A stretch of 64,000 nt of DNA from Congregibacter litoralis KT71 (lineage in GTDB: Bacteria; Pseudomonadota; Gammaproteobacteria; Pseudomonadales; Halieaceae): positions 2,045,075-2,109,074 of the forward strand of contig NZ_CM002299.1 in NCBI RefSeq assembly GCF_000153125.2, read 5' to 3'. The notes beneath the pieces were generated by a model. It searched no databases. It was not told where the DNA came from and saw only the letters and a list, made by a program, of their open reading frames with translations. The translations under genes and the position numbers were made by a program. Below are positions 36,002 through 44,391 of this stretch, piece by piece. Position 1 is the first letter of the stretch, and the number at the start of each line of letters is the position of its first letter.

Positions 36002-37384
36002 GTGGACTTTCTCCCCATCAACCTGCGCCTGCGGGATCAACCCGTGGTTCTGGTGGGGGCAGGGGTCGTAGGGGCCCGCAAGGCGCGGTTCCTTCTTGGC
36101 GCTGGCGCACAGCTGACGGTTATTGCGCCGGAGCAGGACGCGCAATTCAGGTCCCTTGCCGAAGAGCACAAGCTCCTGTGGCATGCACGGGAATATGCCG
36201 ATGGCGATCTTGCCACGGCCATCATGGTGATTGCGGCTACGCCTGACAGAAAGGTGAACGAGTCCGTGCACCGAGAGGCGACGATGCGGGGCATACCGGT
36301 TAACGTGGTGGATTCTCCGGATCTTTGCAGCTTTATTTTTCCTGCCATCGTTGATCGCTCACCGCTGACCGTTGCCATCAGCAGCAGTGGTGCCAGCCCC
36401 GTGCTGGCCCGCTCCGTGCGTAGCCGTATTGAGGCAATGCTGCCGGCGGCTACGGCGGATATCGCCCGTTTCGCAAAGTTACATCGGCACCGAATCCGGG
36501 AAACCGGCGAAAGCGAGAACGATCGCCGGCGAATCTGGGAGCAGATAATCAACGGCCCCATCGCCCAGCTGATTCTGAGTAACCGATGGCAGGCCGCCGA
36601 GCAGGCGCTTGCAGAGCTTCTCGACAACCACAGGGCCGCCACCGTCGGCGAGGTTTATCTGATCGGTGCCGGTCCCGGCGATCCCGAGCTTATGACCTTT
36701 AAGGCCTTGCGGCTTCTCCAGCGTGCCGATGTCGTTCTCCACGACCGCCTGGTCAATCCCGACATCGTGGCCATGGCCCGTCGGGACGCCGACAAACTCT
36801 ATGTGGGCAAACGGCGATCGGAGCACAGCGTTCCCCAGGAACGCATCAACGAACTCCTTGTGGAGCTTGCTCTGGAAGGCAAGCAGGTCGCCCGTCTCAA
36901 GGGAGGCGATCCGTTTGTCTTTGGTCGTGGGGGGGAAGAGATTGAGCTTCTTGCAAAGAAAAACATTCCCTTTCAGGTAGTGCCGGGCATTACCGCGGGG
37001 AACGCCGCTGCCTGCTACGCAGGCATTCCCCTGACGCACCGGGACTATGCCCAGTCCGTGCGCTTTGTGACGGGTCATACCAAGGACGGTGAACTTCACC
37101 ATCGCTGGAATGAGTTCCTCAGCGAAACCGAAACCCTGGTTTTTTACATGGGGCTGGTGGGCCTGCCGATAATCTGCGCCCAGCTGATCGCCCACGGGCG
37201 CCCCGGGGATACCCCTGTGGCGCTTATTGAACGAGCGACCTCGCCCCGGCAGCGGCTCTTGAGCGGCACCCTGGAGAGTATCGAATCCCTCGTGGAAAGT
37301 GCCAAGCCTAAGGCGCCCACCCTGATCATCGTAGGGAAGGTGGTCCTTCTCGCCGACCGTTTGCGGTGGTACGGCAGTGGCTGA
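36002..37384 (+). CDS. cysG: Siroheme synthase CysG (multifunctional)
   Basis: CysG makes siroheme for sulfite and nitrite reductases: SAM-dependent methylation of uroporphyrinogen III, NAD-dependent oxidation and iron insertion. The 460-residue protein starts at a GTG (VDFLPINLRLRDQPV); upstream frame lies in serS. The N-terminal domain has GAGVVGARKARFLL (NAD site) and SSSGASPVLARSVR. The C-terminal methyltransferase has VYLIGAGPGDPELMTFKAL, VGKR and RLKGGDPFVFGRGGEE. Both halves look complete. Its stop overlaps the start of the next gene by 8 bases. Confidence 0.95.
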   Translation: MDFLPINLRLRDQPVVLVGAGVVGARKARFLLGAGAQLTVIAPEQDAQFRSLAEEHKLLWHAREYADGDLATAIMVIAATPDRKVNESVHREATMRGIPVNVVDSPDLCSFIFPAIVDRSPLTVAISSSGASPVLARSVRSRIEAMLPAATADIARFAKLHRHRIRETGESENDRRRIWEQIINGPIAQLILSNRWQAAEQALAELLDNHRAATVGEVYLIGAGPGDPELMTFKALRLLQRADVVLHDRLVNPDIVAMARRDADKLYVGKRRSEHSVPQERINELLVELALEGKQVARLKGGDPFVFGRGGEEIELLAKKNIPFQVVPGITAGNAAACYAGIPLTHRDYAQSVRFVTGHTKDGELHHRWNEFLSETETLVFYMGLVGLPIICAQLIAHGRPGDTPVALIERATSPRQRLLSGTLESIESLVESAKPKAPTLIIVGKVVLLADRLRWYGSG

Positions 37385-38420
37385 GTCTTTCTCCATGCAA
37401 GCGCGTAACACGCTTCTGCGCTGGCGTTCTCTCGCCGTGTATTTACTCGTCGCCTGGTCCCTTTCGGCGCTGATTCCCAGCTACCTGGCGATAGCGCCCC
37501 CTCGACCCCTGCTCGGAGATCCGCAGCTGTGGACCCTGTCGGCAGGGGCATGGGTCGAGGGAGATCATCAAAAGCTGACATTAGCGGCGGCAACCCCCGG
37601 CGCGCACTGGGCGTCCCGGGCGCTGGAGTTTTCAGCGGACGCGGAGTTTGCACGTATTGGTTTTTGTTTAGAACAGGCCGTACCGCCGGAGACGGGAGCC
37701 GTATTGATGGCGTCCGTGCGCGAGGGTCAGCTGGACTTCAACCGTCAGTACCGAGTCAACAGTTTCTACAGCGGTGAGTTGGGTGAGTGCTTCAGCGAAG
37801 CGATTCCCCGGCGGGCCGGTGACGGTGCCGCGGTGTTTCAATTACAGCTGCTCCAGGGGCCGGCGGCCTTGTCTCTTGAAACCCTAACGGTGACGCCTGA
37901 GCGGGAAAACCCCGTCTGGCGCATCACTCGCATGTCCATGCTGCTCCTCGGCCTTGGGCTGCTGGCGGTGGTGTTGAGCAGTTATCGTCACGAAAGACCG
38001 CGTTGGCTGGTTTTCCTCGGCATGGTGATCGTGGTGGGAATACTTTTTGGCTGCTGTGTCAGCGTAAGCCTGAAGGCGGATATCTATGCGCTGTTAACGG
38101 GAGGGCGGAGCATCGACGCCGGCGTCTCCATGGACGCCTTATTGGAGAAGCAGTTTCCCATTGGTGGCTTCTCGCTGTTTACCTACCTCCACGCCGTGCT
38201 GTTTTGCGGCGCGACTTTCTTTTTGGCGCTGGCGAGACCTCAGGGGTGGATTGATATGCTGATGCTTGCGCCCCTCACGGAGACCCTACAGCTCTTTGTC
38301 CCGGGACGGGGCCCCGGGACCAGTGACATGCTGGTTGACTGGACCGGCGTAGCGCTGGCGCTGCCCCTAGTCTTCCTGCTTCGTCGCAGTCAGCGCGTAC
38401 GCGCGCTCCTGGAGCACTAG
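37377..38420 (+). CDS. VanZ-like membrane protein
   Basis: The 347-residue protein has an N-terminal membrane segment (about 15-40), a periplasmic domain of about 150 residues with two cysteines (GFCLEQA, GECFSEAI) that could form a disulfide, then five or so C-terminal membrane helices. The end, ETLQLFVPGRGPGTSDMLVD, matches the VanZ-family signature (E..Q...PGR...D...). The start may be the GTG at 37377 overlapping cysG or the ATG at 37395. Substrate is unknown; VanZ proteins affect cell-wall or surface polymers in some bacteria. Its 3' end overlaps prc on the other strand by 54 bases. Confidence 0.72.
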   Translation: MAESFSMQARNTLLRWRSLAVYLLVAWSLSALIPSYLAIAPPRPLLGDPQLWTLSAGAWVEGDHQKLTLAAATPGAHWASRALEFSADAEFARIGFCLEQAVPPETGAVLMASVREGQLDFNRQYRVNSFYSGELGECFSEAIPRRAGDGAAVFQLQLLQGPAALSLETLTVTPERENPVWRITRMSMLLLGLGLLAVVLSSYRHERPRWLVFLGMVIVVGILFGCCVSVSLKADIYALLTGGRSIDAGVSMDALLEKQFPIGGFSLFTYLHAVLFCGATFFLALARPQGWIDMLMLAPLTETLQLFVPGRGPGTSDMLVDWTGVALALPLVFLLRRSQRVRALLEH

Positions 38421-40580
38421 GGCGTCAACGAGAATGCTGCCTGCTTCCGAAAGAAGCACGTCCTCCTCAGCAAGCTCCTCAGCGGATACGATCTCATCCG
38501 AGCTGTCGTCAGTATCATCGCCATTGTCGCCATTGTCGCCATTGTCGCCATTGTCGCTGCTCGCGAGGTGCACGCCATCATCGACGGCATCCTCGCTGGA
38601 ATCTTCGTCCGCGTCCATAGCCTCGTTTTCCTCGTCGAGCTCATCGAGGGATGCGAGAGGCTCTTCACCCCTCGCCATGCGGCGTCGGTTTTCGATCTCC
38701 AGAGAGCGTTCCTGACGCGCTTTACGCTCCTCGCGGCGCACGCTTTCGTTAAGAGATACACTGGTGATGGCCCGGTTTTGCTCTGCTACCGCCAGCTGAT
38801 CCTGGAGATAGAGAAACTCCGGGTTGTTACTGCTGCGCGTCCGGTATATCTCCGTCAGCTGCGGGACGAGGGAATCAATATTGCTGTAGCGGCGATGGCG
38901 CACGGGGTTGATCTGATCCCAGTCCAGAGCGTTATCCAGCGCGGATTCTCCAATTTCCTCGGGATCATACAGGGAAGGGAAGGTGATGTCCGGTACCACG
39001 CCGCGGTGCTGGGTGCTGTCACCGGAAATACGATAGAACTTGCTCTCGGTGATTTTCAACTGGCCCTCGGTGAGGGGCACCATGGTCTGGACCGTGCCTT
39101 TACCGTAGGAGCGGTCACCCACGATCAAGCCGCGATCATAATCCTGTATCGCGCCGGCAAAGATTTCCGATGCGGAGGCGCTCAGGCGATTGATGAGCAC
39201 GACGAGGGGTCCGTCGTAATAGGTGCTGCGCAGGCGTTTACCGTCGCGCCACACTCGGCGAGAAGAGTGTCTGATCTGTACCGTGGGCCCGTATTCAATG
39301 AACAGACCCGTGAGATCGTTCGCCTCCTGTAAGGAGCCCCCACCGTTACGACGAAGGTCAATGACGAGGCCTTCCACATTTTCTTCTTCGAGCTCTTCAA
39401 TGAGCTTTTTGACGTCGCGCGTGGTGCTTTTGTAATTCTCGTCGCCCCGGCGCATGGCCTCAAAATCGATGTAGAAGGTCGGAATATCGATAACGCCAAC
39501 CCTTATGGTCTCCCCATTACCCTTGGGTAACTCCATGACGCGTTTCTGCGCCGACTGCTCCTCAAGCTTGACCTTGTTGCGAACAATCTTGATGGTCTTT
39601 CGCTCGGCGTCGGTGCCAGCTTTTGCAGGTAATACCTGGAGACGCACTGTTGACCCCTTCGGTCCGCGGATGAGCTCCACAACCTCATCGAGACGCCAGC
39701 CTATGACATCTTCAAAAGGGCCTTCCTCGTCCTGACCAACGGCAACAATGCGGTCCGAGGGTTTCAGCTCACCCTGCTTGTCCGCCGGTCCCGCGGGGAC
39801 GATGCGCGCCACGCGGGTGTACTCGTCTTCCGGGGACAACACAGCACCGATGCCCTCAAGGGAGAGCCGCATGTTGATATTGAAGTTCTCTGATCGCCGC
39901 GGTGAGAAATAGTTGGTATGGGGGTCGTACAACTCCGTCAGAGCGTTGGCGTAGATCTGGAATGCGTCCTGGGCGTTGTACTGGGTGACGCGGCTCAACT
40001 GATTCTTGTAGCGCTTGACCAGCGTTTCTGAAATTTCGTCCTGAGGCTTGTCGGCAAGGCGTAAATTCAGCACCTGGTTTTTGATCTGCAGGCGCCAGCG
40101 CTCGTCGAGCTCGGCCTGGGTTTCTGCCCAGGCCAGCTTATCCACATCGAGCTCGTAGCGCTCATCAATCTCGAAGTCCATCGCTTCGATCATCGTTGGC
40201 AGGGACTCCACCAGATTTTCCAAACGGGTGGTGAGCAGTCCATGAAAGCGATTGAAAATGCTAAAGCCCGCGTCAAGCCTGCCCTGGGGTAGGTCGTCAT
40301 CCATCTGCGTGCGGAAAGTTTCAAAATCAGCGATATCCGCCGCGGTAAAAAACATCTTTCCGCCATCGAGGTTGTTGAGATAATTGTCCAGATGCGCCGA
40401 GGACATGGCATCGTCATATTTCAGCTTGGCGTAATGACGCTCCTCTAGCTGTTCAATCAGTTCCGAGGCGGTTTCCTGCTGGGATTTGCTGTATTCGATG
40501 AGCGCAAAGCTCGACGCCGACAGCCCGAGACCCGTAAGGAGGGTCAGAGTCGCCGCAGTATTCAGGAATGCTTTTCGCAC
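38367..40580 (-). CDS. prc: Tail-specific protease Prc (Tsp)
   Basis: Prc is a periplasmic carboxy-terminal processing protease that trims or degrades envelope proteins, including PBP3 in E. coli. The 737-residue protein begins at a GTG with an AAAGG-type ribosome site. It has a signal peptide (about 1-27), N-terminal helical domain, a PDZ domain (about 235-330, with LSLEGIGAVL and ARIVPAGPADKQGELKPSD), and a serine/lysine catalytic core: NRLSASASEIFAGA (Ser) and DRSYGKGTVQ (Lys). The last 80 residues are acidic low complexity with four NGD-type repeats, an extension beyond E. coli Prc (682). Confidence 0.95.
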   Translation of the reverse strand: MRKAFLNTAATLTLLTGLGLSASSFALIEYSKSQQETASELIEQLEERHYAKLKYDDAMSSAHLDNYLNNLDGGKMFFTAADIADFETFRTQMDDDLPQGRLDAGFSIFNRFHGLLTTRLENLVESLPTMIEAMDFEIDERYELDVDKLAWAETQAELDERWRLQIKNQVLNLRLADKPQDEISETLVKRYKNQLSRVTQYNAQDAFQIYANALTELYDPHTNYFSPRRSENFNINMRLSLEGIGAVLSPEDEYTRVARIVPAGPADKQGELKPSDRIVAVGQDEEGPFEDVIGWRLDEVVELIRGPKGSTVRLQVLPAKAGTDAERKTIKIVRNKVKLEEQSAQKRVMELPKGNGETIRVGVIDIPTFYIDFEAMRRGDENYKSTTRDVKKLIEELEEENVEGLVIDLRRNGGGSLQEANDLTGLFIEYGPTVQIRHSSRRVWRDGKRLRSTYYDGPLVVLINRLSASASEIFAGAIQDYDRGLIVGDRSYGKGTVQTMVPLTEGQLKITESKFYRISGDSTQHRGVVPDITFPSLYDPEEIGESALDNALDWDQINPVRHRRYSNIDSLVPQLTEIYRTRSSNNPEFLYLQDQLAVAEQNRAITSVSLNESVRREERKARQERSLEIENRRRMARGEEPLASLDELDEENEAMDADEDSSEDAVDDGVHLASSDNGDNGDNGDNGDDTDDSSDEIVSAEELAEEDVLLSEAGSILVDALVLQERAYALTATKQED
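38520..38555. repeat. 9-bp tandem repeat in prc
   Basis: Four perfect copies of GCCATTGTC lie in a row. On the coding strand they encode Asn-Gly-Asp repeats in the acidic tail of Prc. A 9-bp unit preserves frame, so copy number can vary without breaking the protein. Confidence 0.92.
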
Positions 40581-40619
40581 AATCGCTTGCCTTTTTATTG
40601 CTGATTCACTGGTTGAGGG

Positions 40620-40647
40620 AGTGTAGCGTGTTACTTTTTATGGTCAA
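40620..40647 (-). promoter_or_regulatory. prc: Probable sigma-70 promoter for prc
   Basis: On the minus strand TTGACC (40647-40642) and TACACT (40625-40620) are separated by 16 bases, about 40 bases ahead of the prc GTG. The -35 match is good and the -10 fair. Confidence 0.5.
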
Positions 40648-40753
40648 AGCGGGTATTCACCGCCAGCGAGGCGGCTTCGTTGAACGCGGCCGGGTCGCAG
40701 CAGCTGGGAGAAATGGGGTATGCCTTGATGCCCGATCCGACAACCCATTGCCC

Positions 40754-41482
40754 CTAGTCGATTTCGAAGCTCGCGTTGAGCGTCACCGAATAGTTCAGAT
40801 ACCCGGGGGAATAGCTCTCCTCGGGAGCTGCGGGCGCGGCATCCGCCGCCATCATCATCCGTTCAGCGCGAACGGGGCGGGGAAGGGGCGCCCGTTCGGT
40901 GCTCAGAGACAGCAGGGGGCCGAGGTCTTCTCCCAGGGCCTCGGCCAGAACCTCGGCACGTGCCCGGGCATTTTGTGCCGCGGCTGCCAGCACCTCCTGA
41001 TAGACCTGCTCTTCGTCCTGCAGACCTAACTGCGGTGATTGCATGCGGTTGATGCCGGCGTCAGTCAGCTGCGTTACGAGTACGCCCAAGGCATCCAGAT
41101 CAAGGAGCCGGACCTCAATGTTCCGGGTGGCTCGATAGCCCGTCAGCTCCTGCTTTCGAACGTCGGGAAGCCAGCGATACTGGGGTGAAATGGTGAGACC
41201 CGTGGTGTCGATGTCGGCTTCCGCTAATTGCGCATCACGTAAAACGGCCAGAGCACGATTCACAATGGCATCGGCCTCCCGCCGGGCGACCGCGGCATCT
41301 TTGTCTTCCGTCATCACACCCAGCTGAAGCACCGCCATATCGGGCGCAACGCGGTGTTCCGCCTTACCGGTTACGGCTATTTGTCGGGCGCTGTCGTCAG
41401 CGTGACTCAACTGCGGGAGCAGTGCGGCTCCGAGGAGCAAGGGCGCGAGGCATGTAGCCAGCATGGGGTGGAACCGGGGCAT
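40754..41482 (-). CDS. SIMPL-domain (DUF541) periplasmic protein
   Basis: The 242-residue protein has a signal peptide (about 1-28, ending PQLSHA) and a SIMPL/DUF541 domain: RQIAVTGKAEHRVAPDMAVL at its start, AEADIDTTGLTISPQYRW in the middle and QNARARAEVLAEALGEDLG toward the end. Members form periplasmic or membrane-associated oligomers, some linked to stress tolerance (E. coli YggE). An AAGGA ribosome site lies about 10 bases before the ATG. It is upstream of prc on the same strand but separated by 173 bases with a prc promoter, so probably independent. Confidence 0.88.
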   Translation of the reverse strand: MPRFHPMLATCLAPLLLGAALLPQLSHADDSARQIAVTGKAEHRVAPDMAVLQLGVMTEDKDAAVARREADAIVNRALAVLRDAQLAEADIDTTGLTISPQYRWLPDVRKQELTGYRATRNIEVRLLDLDALGVLVTQLTDAGINRMQSPQLGLQDEEQVYQEVLAAAAQNARARAEVLAEALGEDLGPLLSLSTERAPLPRPVRAERMMMAADAAPAAPEESYSPGYLNYSVTLNASFEID

Positions 41483-41630
41483 AAATCATCGTCCTTAAAA
41501 ATTCGATACAAATTCGACCATGGCGGTGCCCGGGGGTTCCCTTGTCCCAGAAACCGTCGGCCGTCGCGGCCGGGGCTGGCAGCAACTTCCTGCTAGCCAC
41601 ATAATGCTGGCTTCATAGAGGAGGGGACAG

Positions 41631-42998
41631 GTGGCTACACTTTTGATGCGCGATGCAGAGGTATTGCTCTGCATGGATGATGCGCAGCGGGAAATTCCCG
41701 GCGGCGGTATTTTTGTCCGCGATGGGGTGATCGAGGCTGTCGGCGCCAGGTCTGAGCTTCCAGACACCGCAGATCGCGTTATCGACCTTCGGGGTCACGT
41801 CCTCATGCCCGGCATGGTCAACACCCATCACCATCTTTACCAGAACCTGACCCGTTTGATGCCCGAGGCTCAGAACGCTCCCTTGTTTGGCTGGCTGCAG
41901 GCCCTGTATCCCGTGTGGGAGCGTTTAACACCGGAAGCCTTCCGCGTCTCCGCGATCCTCGGTCTTGGGGAACTCCTGTTGTCGGGCTGCACCACAAGCT
42001 CTGATCACCAGTACATCTTTCCCCACGGCAGCCGCCTGGACGACAGCATCGCGGCGGCCAGGGAAACCGGTATTCGTTTCCATGCCCTTCGCGGCAGTAT
42101 GAGTGTCGGGCAGTCCGCGGGCGGCTTGCCGCCGGACAGTCTCGTGGAAAGCGAGGACAGCATCCTTGCTGACAGCGAACGCCTCATCGCCGCTCATCAC
42201 GATCCCTCTCCGGCATCACGTGTTCAGGTGGCCCTGGCGCCCTGTTCGCCTTTTTCCGTGAGCCCTGAGCTCATGCGAGATTCCGCGGATCTTGCCCGGA
42301 AACACGGCGTGCGCCTGCACACGCACCTGGCAGAAAACGTAGAGGACGTAGCCTACAGTCGCGAGCGCTTCAATATGACCCCCGGCGAGTATGCAGAGGA
42401 TCTGGGTTGGCTGGGGGATGACGTATGGCATGCCCACTGCGTGCAGCTGGATGCTCACGACATCAAGCGCTTTGCGAGCACCGGCACGAGCGTCGCCCAT
42501 TGCCCCTGCTCAAACATGCGTCTGGCCTCGGGGATTGCCCCCGTGATGCCCATGCTCCACGCCGGCGTAAACGTGGGCCTGGGTGTAGACGGATCCTCCT
42601 CCAATGACAGCGGTCATATCCTGTCCGAAGCGCGACAGGCCTTGCTGCTGCAGCGCCTTCGGGAGGGTGCAGACGCCTGTGGTGTGCGCGACATGCTGAA
42701 GGTTGCCACTCGCGGTGGAGCCCGGGCCCTGGGGCGGGAGGCTGAGATAGGGCAGCTCAGTCCCGGCTATCAGGCAGACTGCGCGGCCTTCGCCGTCAAC
42801 GATCTCTGGCATGCCGGCGCGAGTCACGATCCCGTGGCCAGTATCCTGCTCTGTTATTCGGGTATCGCTGCCTACACCGTGGTCGGTGGGGACGTGGTGG
42901 TCGATCAGGGGACGCTACGAGGGCTGGACCTGCCCCCTTTGCTGGCAGCTCATCGACAAATGGCGGAGCGTCTGGCCAACGGAGAGCGTGCGTCCTGA
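41631..42998 (+). CDS. 8-oxoguanine deaminase-like amidohydrolase
   Basis: The family converts 8-oxoguanine to uric acid; related enzymes act on s-triazines. The 455-residue protein begins at a GTG preceded by GAGGAGGGGACAG. It has the metal site MPGMVNTHHHLYQNLTR (about 60-75), HTHLAENVEDVAYSRE (about 230), WHAHCVQLD (about 268) and GLGVDGSSSNDSGH (about 325), as expected for subtype III amidohydrolases. It is divergent from the SIMPL gene and convergent with the puuD end. Its product would enter the neighbouring urate pathway, which supports 8-oxoguanine deaminase over triazine hydrolase. Confidence 0.82.
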   Translation: MATLLMRDAEVLLCMDDAQREIPGGGIFVRDGVIEAVGARSELPDTADRVIDLRGHVLMPGMVNTHHHLYQNLTRLMPEAQNAPLFGWLQALYPVWERLTPEAFRVSAILGLGELLLSGCTTSSDHQYIFPHGSRLDDSIAAARETGIRFHALRGSMSVGQSAGGLPPDSLVESEDSILADSERLIAAHHDPSPASRVQVALAPCSPFSVSPELMRDSADLARKHGVRLHTHLAENVEDVAYSRERFNMTPGEYAEDLGWLGDDVWHAHCVQLDAHDIKRFASTGTSVAHCPCSNMRLASGIAPVMPMLHAGVNVGLGVDGSSSNDSGHILSEARQALLLQRLREGADACGVRDMLKVATRGGARALGREAEIGQLSPGYQADCAAFAVNDLWHAGASHDPVASILLCYSGIAAYTVVGGDVVVDQGTLRGLDLPPLLAAHRQMAERLANGERAS

Positions 42999-43158
42999 TT
43001 TTCAAAAAGCGGGGACAGAACGGGGCGCTGGTCGAGTTTGAGCGAGAGGGTGCCCGTTCTTCCGAAACCCGCCCCGATGACCTGGAGTGCCACGGTTACA
43101 AAGACTCGATGGCGGGACACAAAAGGTCCATGAGCGTCGCCCTAAGCGGCCGGGCTCC

Positions 43159-43220
43159 CTGCTTCAATCCACTGCGCCCTCTGCTTCAATCCACTGCGCC
43201 CTCTGCTTCAATCCACTGCG
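43159..43220. repeat. 22-bp tandem repeat at the puuD 3' end
   Basis: Two full copies (43159-43180, 43181-43202) and a partial third (43203-43220) of a 22-bp unit lie without spacers. The unit encodes the last residues of PuuD on the minus strand. As 22 is not a multiple of 3, the second copy is read in another frame and gives the stop at 43186. Confidence 0.92.
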
Positions 43221-44385
43221 CTACGATGCCCCGTTCTTCGTCGGTCATGTTGGTTTTGTTCATAAAGGGCATGTCATGGCTGTCGATGCTGCGGGCCTTG
43301 ATTCGCGGTGACCATTGCTGCATCTGCTCCACCGTATCCAGCATCACACCCCCTGGCGGAGTTGTGAAGACATCGTCGCTTGGGTTTGCCGCGTGACAGC
43401 TGGTGCAGCGTTCGCGAATGATGCCATGGGCCCGGGTTGCGAGATCGGCGCGAGCCAATCCACTGTCGGGGATGACGGCGGGCTTCGGTGCAATCACGAC
43501 AGCCAAAACAACCGTGGCAGCCATGGCCGCCCCCAGAATAGCGGGGCGATTTATCTGCATATGGCGGAGAACAAAATACTGTCTTGAAACCGCGGTGATG
43601 ACCACGAGCGCCAGGAGAATCGCCCAGTTAAAGCTATGCCCATAGGTCATGGGATAGTGGTTGCTGATCATGATGAAGAGCAGGGGCAGCGTGAGATAGG
43701 TGTTGTGCGTGGAACGCAGCTTCGCTCTCGCTCCCCACTGGGGGTTAGGCGCATCCCCCGATTCCAGGGCAGCGACCAGCTTCCGCTGCCCCGGCATGAT
43801 CACCTGAAAGACGTTGCCCACCATGATGGTCCCGATGATGGCGCCAAAGTGAATATAGGCGCCCCGCCCGCTGAAGAGCTGCGACAAGCCCCACGCCAGG
43901 CCACCACCCAGGATCAGGAGCACCACGGCCAGCAACCAGCCATTTTTTGCGAGGGGGCTCAGACACAGGACGGTGTAAGCGACCCAACTGCCCACAAGGA
44001 AGGCGAGGCCCAGGACGATGGCCTGACCCTGACTCAGGTCCGCCACGCGCCGATCAATGAGGTAAGACTCAGCGCCCAGGTAATAGATCACCGCAAGGAG
44101 GACCATGCCCGTGAGCCAGGTGCTGTAGGCCTCCCATTTGAACCAGTGAAGGTGCTCGGGCATCTTTTCCGGGGCGCCCTGGTATTTGGCAACTTCGTAA
44201 ATGCCACCACCGTGGACGGCCCAGAGATCTCCCTTGATGCCCTTGTCTTTTTTCCACTGGGGCGGGTCTTCGAGGCTGTTATCCAGCCACATGAAGTAGA
44301 AGGAGGCCCCGATCCACGCGATACCCGTGATCACATGTAGCCACCGCACAATGAGGCTTATCCAGTCAACGAGATAGGTTTCCAT
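43186..44385 (-). CDS. puuD: Urate hydroxylase PuuD with cytochrome c domain
   Basis: PuuD oxidises urate to 5-hydroxyisourate, passing electrons to its own cytochrome c. The 399-residue protein has about eight membrane helices (residues 10-310); histidines appear in RWLHVITGIAWIGASFYFMWLD (given here in parts), LRSTHNTYLTLP and ISNHYPM. The C-terminal cytochrome c has CTSCH at 327-331 and the Met ligand probably in SHDMPFMNKTNMTDEER. The C-terminus is shaped by a 22-bp repeat. It is the last gene of the minus-strand purine run, 6 bases after guaD. Confidence 0.93.
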   Translation of the reverse strand: METYLVDWISLIVRWLHVITGIAWIGASFYFMWLDNSLEDPPQWKKDKGIKGDLWAVHGGGIYEVAKYQGAPEKMPEHLHWFKWEAYSTWLTGMVLLAVIYYLGAESYLIDRRVADLSQGQAIVLGLAFLVGSWVAYTVLCLSPLAKNGWLLAVVLLILGGGLAWGLSQLFSGRGAYIHFGAIIGTIMVGNVFQVIMPGQRKLVAALESGDAPNPQWGARAKLRSTHNTYLTLPLLFIMISNHYPMTYGHSFNWAILLALVVITAVSRQYFVLRHMQINRPAILGAAMAATVVLAVVIAPKPAVIPDSGLARADLATRAHGIIRERCTSCHAANPSDDVFTTPPGGVMLDTVEQMQQWSPRIKARSIDSHDMPFMNKTNMTDEERGIVAQWIEAEGAVD

Positions 44386-44391
44386 GAACTG

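Noticed and set aside
43159..43220. Possible CRISPR array from repeated 22-mers
   Set aside because: The copies are directly adjacent with no spacers and lie in the puuD 3' end; it is a tandem duplication.
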